This document shows positions 6,794 to 8,349 of a DNA stretch of 8,349 nucleotides, one piece after another. A program made the translations under genes and the position numbers. Origin of the DNA: Oscillospiraceae bacterium (GTDB taxonomy: Bacteria > Bacillota_A > Clostridia > Oscillospirales > CAG-272); NCBI GenBank assembly GCA_015064425.1, contig SVSF01000079.1, positions 1 to 8,349 of the forward strand. Direction: 5' to 3'. The first letter of the stretch is position 1. Each line of letters opens with the position of its first letter. The notes under the pieces were generated by a model. The model worked only from the letters and a program-made list of their open reading frames with translations. It was not told the origin of the DNA and searched no databases.

Positions 6794-8293
6794 TTATTCC
6801 CCCGAAGCTTCCTTCTCCGTCATTTTTCTTTTTTGTATAGCTTCCAGTACGATTTCTTTTTCATCAAAAGGGTGTACTCCATCCCGACGTATTTCACTGT
6901 TTTCGTGACCTTTTCCGCAAAGAAGGATAAGGTCTCCTTTTTGTGCCATATTAACGGCATATTCTATTGCTTTTCTTCGATCAACTATAAACACGCATTT
7001 TGATTCGGAAAGTATTCCACGCTTTATATCCGCTATAATATCCTCAGGATCTTCCGTCCTGCTGTTATCGCTGGTTATTATGGCAATATCCGCATAACGG
7101 GAAACCACCTCGCCCATTTCTGGTCTTTTGCTTTTATCTCTGTCTCCGCCGCATCCGAAAAGGCAGATAAGCCTTCCATCTCCTTGAGAGCATATAGGAT
7201 AAAGCGCCTTTATCACCTTATAGACAGCATCGGGAGTATGAGCAAAATCAATATAAACGTGAAAATCCGTACCTGTTTTTATTTTTTCAAGCCTGCCCTT
7301 TACGTTATGCAACTTTCTGATACCGTCACATATGTGAACTATATCCACGCCGAGTATACGGGCGGCGGCAGCCGCGGCAAGAGTGTTATATACTGAAAAC
7401 TCACCGCACATATGAGAACGTATTTTAAAACTGTATCCGCAGGAATAAAGCGAATACTCTATTCCGAGAGCATTCTTAAGTATTATATTTTTTGCGGAAT
7501 AATCCGTAAAAAATACTTTTGCGGAATAAAAATACTTTTTTCCGGAAGGCAAGCACTCTGCTATTTTGCGACCATAGGCATCGTCATAATTAAAAAGCGA
7601 GTTTTCACACATTGGAAAAAGCTTTGATTTTGCCGCCGCATAATCATCCATCGAAGAATGGAAGTCCAAATGATCGTGGCTTAAGTTCGTAAATATACCG
7701 AGTTTAAACCTCAAGCCGTGATATTTTTCAAGAGCAAGAGCGTGGGAACTTACTTCCATTATGAGGTACTCTGTTCCGCAAGACACCATCTTGCTTAAAA
7801 GGCTGAAAAAGCATTCGGGATCCGGCGAAGTCATAGATGTGGGATAACTTACTCCGTCTATTATATTTTCCACCGTACTTATAAGTCCGCATTTATACCC
7901 TGCTTCCGACAATACGGAATATATAAGCGATGCGGTGGTAGTCTTTCCGTTTGTCCCCGTTATTCCAACAAGTTTCAGTTTTGAGGCAGGATCTCCGCAC
8001 ATAGTATTCCACATACGGGAAAGCGCCGTTCTCGTACTCAAAACAAGAATGTACGGTATCTTCTCTTTTATTACGTAATCACTCAGATACTGTATTACCG
8101 CAATACTTGCTCCGTTTTTAAAAGCCTCTTCAATATAGCGGTGTCCGTCAGTCTTTGTTCCCTCAAGAGCTACAAAGACTGTGCCTCGCTTTACCTTCGA
8201 AGAATCATGAGTAATATCCGATACATCGAAATACCAATCGAAGCCCTCCCAGGCCATAACTTCAATATTAGAGAATATCTCTTTCAGTGTCAT
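6794..8293 (-). CDS. murE: UDP-MurNAc-tripeptide synthetase MurE, probably meso-diaminopimelate-adding
   Basis: Cytoplasmic Mur ligase adding the third amino acid to UDP-MurNAc-L-Ala-D-Glu. It is full length at 499 residues. Motifs: DITHDSSKVKRGTVFVAL (26-43) in the UDP-binding domain, the P-loop GITGTNGKTTT (110-120), MTSPDPE (154-160), NLSHDHLDFH (203-212), Lys222 in AAAKSKLF as the probable carbamylated lysine, FGCGGDRDKSKRPEM (379-393), TSDNSRTEDP (407-416) and CGKGHE (459-464). Residues aligning with the E. coli diaminopimelate contacts are kept: R385, D409, N410, R412, G460 and E464. The specificity motif reads DNSR instead of DNPR; because the Arg is retained I infer meso-DAP over L-Lys. 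ATG at 8293 has GGAG 7 bases upstream. Confidence 0.97.
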   Translation of the reverse strand: MTLKEIFSNIEVMAWEGFDWYFDVSDITHDSSKVKRGTVFVALEGTKTDGHRYIEEAFKNGASIAVIQYLSDYVIKEKIPYILVLSTRTALSRMWNTMCGDPASKLKLVGITGTNGKTTTASLIYSVLSEAGYKCGLISTVENIIDGVSYPTSMTSPDPECFFSLLSKMVSCGTEYLIMEVSSHALALEKYHGLRFKLGIFTNLSHDHLDFHSSMDDYAAAKSKLFPMCENSLFNYDDAYGRKIAECLPSGKKYFYSAKVFFTDYSAKNIILKNALGIEYSLYSCGYSFKIRSHMCGEFSVYNTLAAAAAARILGVDIVHICDGIRKLHNVKGRLEKIKTGTDFHVYIDFAHTPDAVYKVIKALYPICSQGDGRLICLFGCGGDRDKSKRPEMGEVVSRYADIAIITSDNSRTEDPEDIIADIKRGILSESKCVFIVDRRKAIEYAVNMAQKGDLILLCGKGHENSEIRRDGVHPFDEKEIVLEAIQKRKMTEKEASGE

Positions 8294-8319
8294 AATTCAA
8301 CTCCGGACAAAAGTATTGT

Positions 8320-8349
8320 TTAAACGTCCTTGAGCCGAATCATGCCGTC
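8320..8349 (-). CDS. Possible 3' end of an upstream gene (last 9 codons)
   Basis: From the window edge the minus strand reads nine codons (DGMIRLKDV) and then TAA at 8322-8320, 26 bases before murE. In Firmicutes dcw clusters the gene before murE is usually the division or sporulation transpeptidase ftsI/spoVD, and this tail would fit the spacing. It is far too short to identify. Another frame also stays open across this stretch until a TGA near 8300, so even the frame is uncertain. Confidence 0.3.
   Translation of the reverse strand, partial: DGMIRLKDV

Noticed and set aside
1..8349. Mobile element, CRISPR array, tRNA/rRNA gene or novel accessory system
   Set aside because: Seven tightly packed, well-known division and cell wall genes fill the window. 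No direct repeats, transposase motifs, tRNA-like cloverleafs or unexplained ORFs were seen.

Overview
The window is a stretch of a division and cell wall (dcw) cluster from a Gram-positive anaerobe-type genome, most likely class Clostridia. An Oscillospirales/Ruminococcus-like lineage is my best guess; this is inferred, not shown. The clues are a moderate-to-low G+C content (judged by eye), strong purine-rich ribosome binding sites, a DivIB-type FtsQ, a MurE with the meso-diaminopimelate contact residues, and FtsZ sitting directly after ftsQ with no ftsA between them. All convincing genes lie on the minus strand, so the cluster reads from high to low coordinates.

In transcription order: the last few codons of an unidentified upstream gene (8349-8320, possibly the FtsI/SpoVD transpeptidase by synteny), murE (8293-6794), murF (6791-5394), mraY (5376-4375), ftsW (4353-2977), murG (2940-1831), ftsQ/divIB (about 1808-951), a 163-base AT-rich gap, then the first 262 codons of ftsZ (787 to the window edge). 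Gaps from murE to ftsQ are only 2 to 36 bases, and no terminator is visible, so murE-ftsQ is almost certainly one operon. The ftsQ-ftsZ gap is the only sizeable non-coding stretch. It carries a plausible sigma-A promoter followed at once by a 41-base imperfect palindrome, suggesting that ftsZ has its own promoter and perhaps its own control.

The genes form one pathway. MurE and MurF finish the cytoplasmic UDP-MurNAc-pentapeptide. MraY loads it on undecaprenyl phosphate (lipid I) and MurG adds GlcNAc (lipid II). FtsW polymerises lipid II at the septum, DivIB/FtsQ is part of the division complex, and FtsZ forms the cytokinetic ring. murD, murC and ftsA are absent from the positions where many bacteria carry them.

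I see no mobile element, CRISPR array, RNA gene or new defence-type system. This is a conserved core locus. The points worth a second look are the ftsZ leader palindrome, a long Asn-rich N-terminal extension on FtsW with a possible second start, a non-ATG start for ftsQ, and substitutions in signature motifs of MurE (DNSR) and FtsZ.
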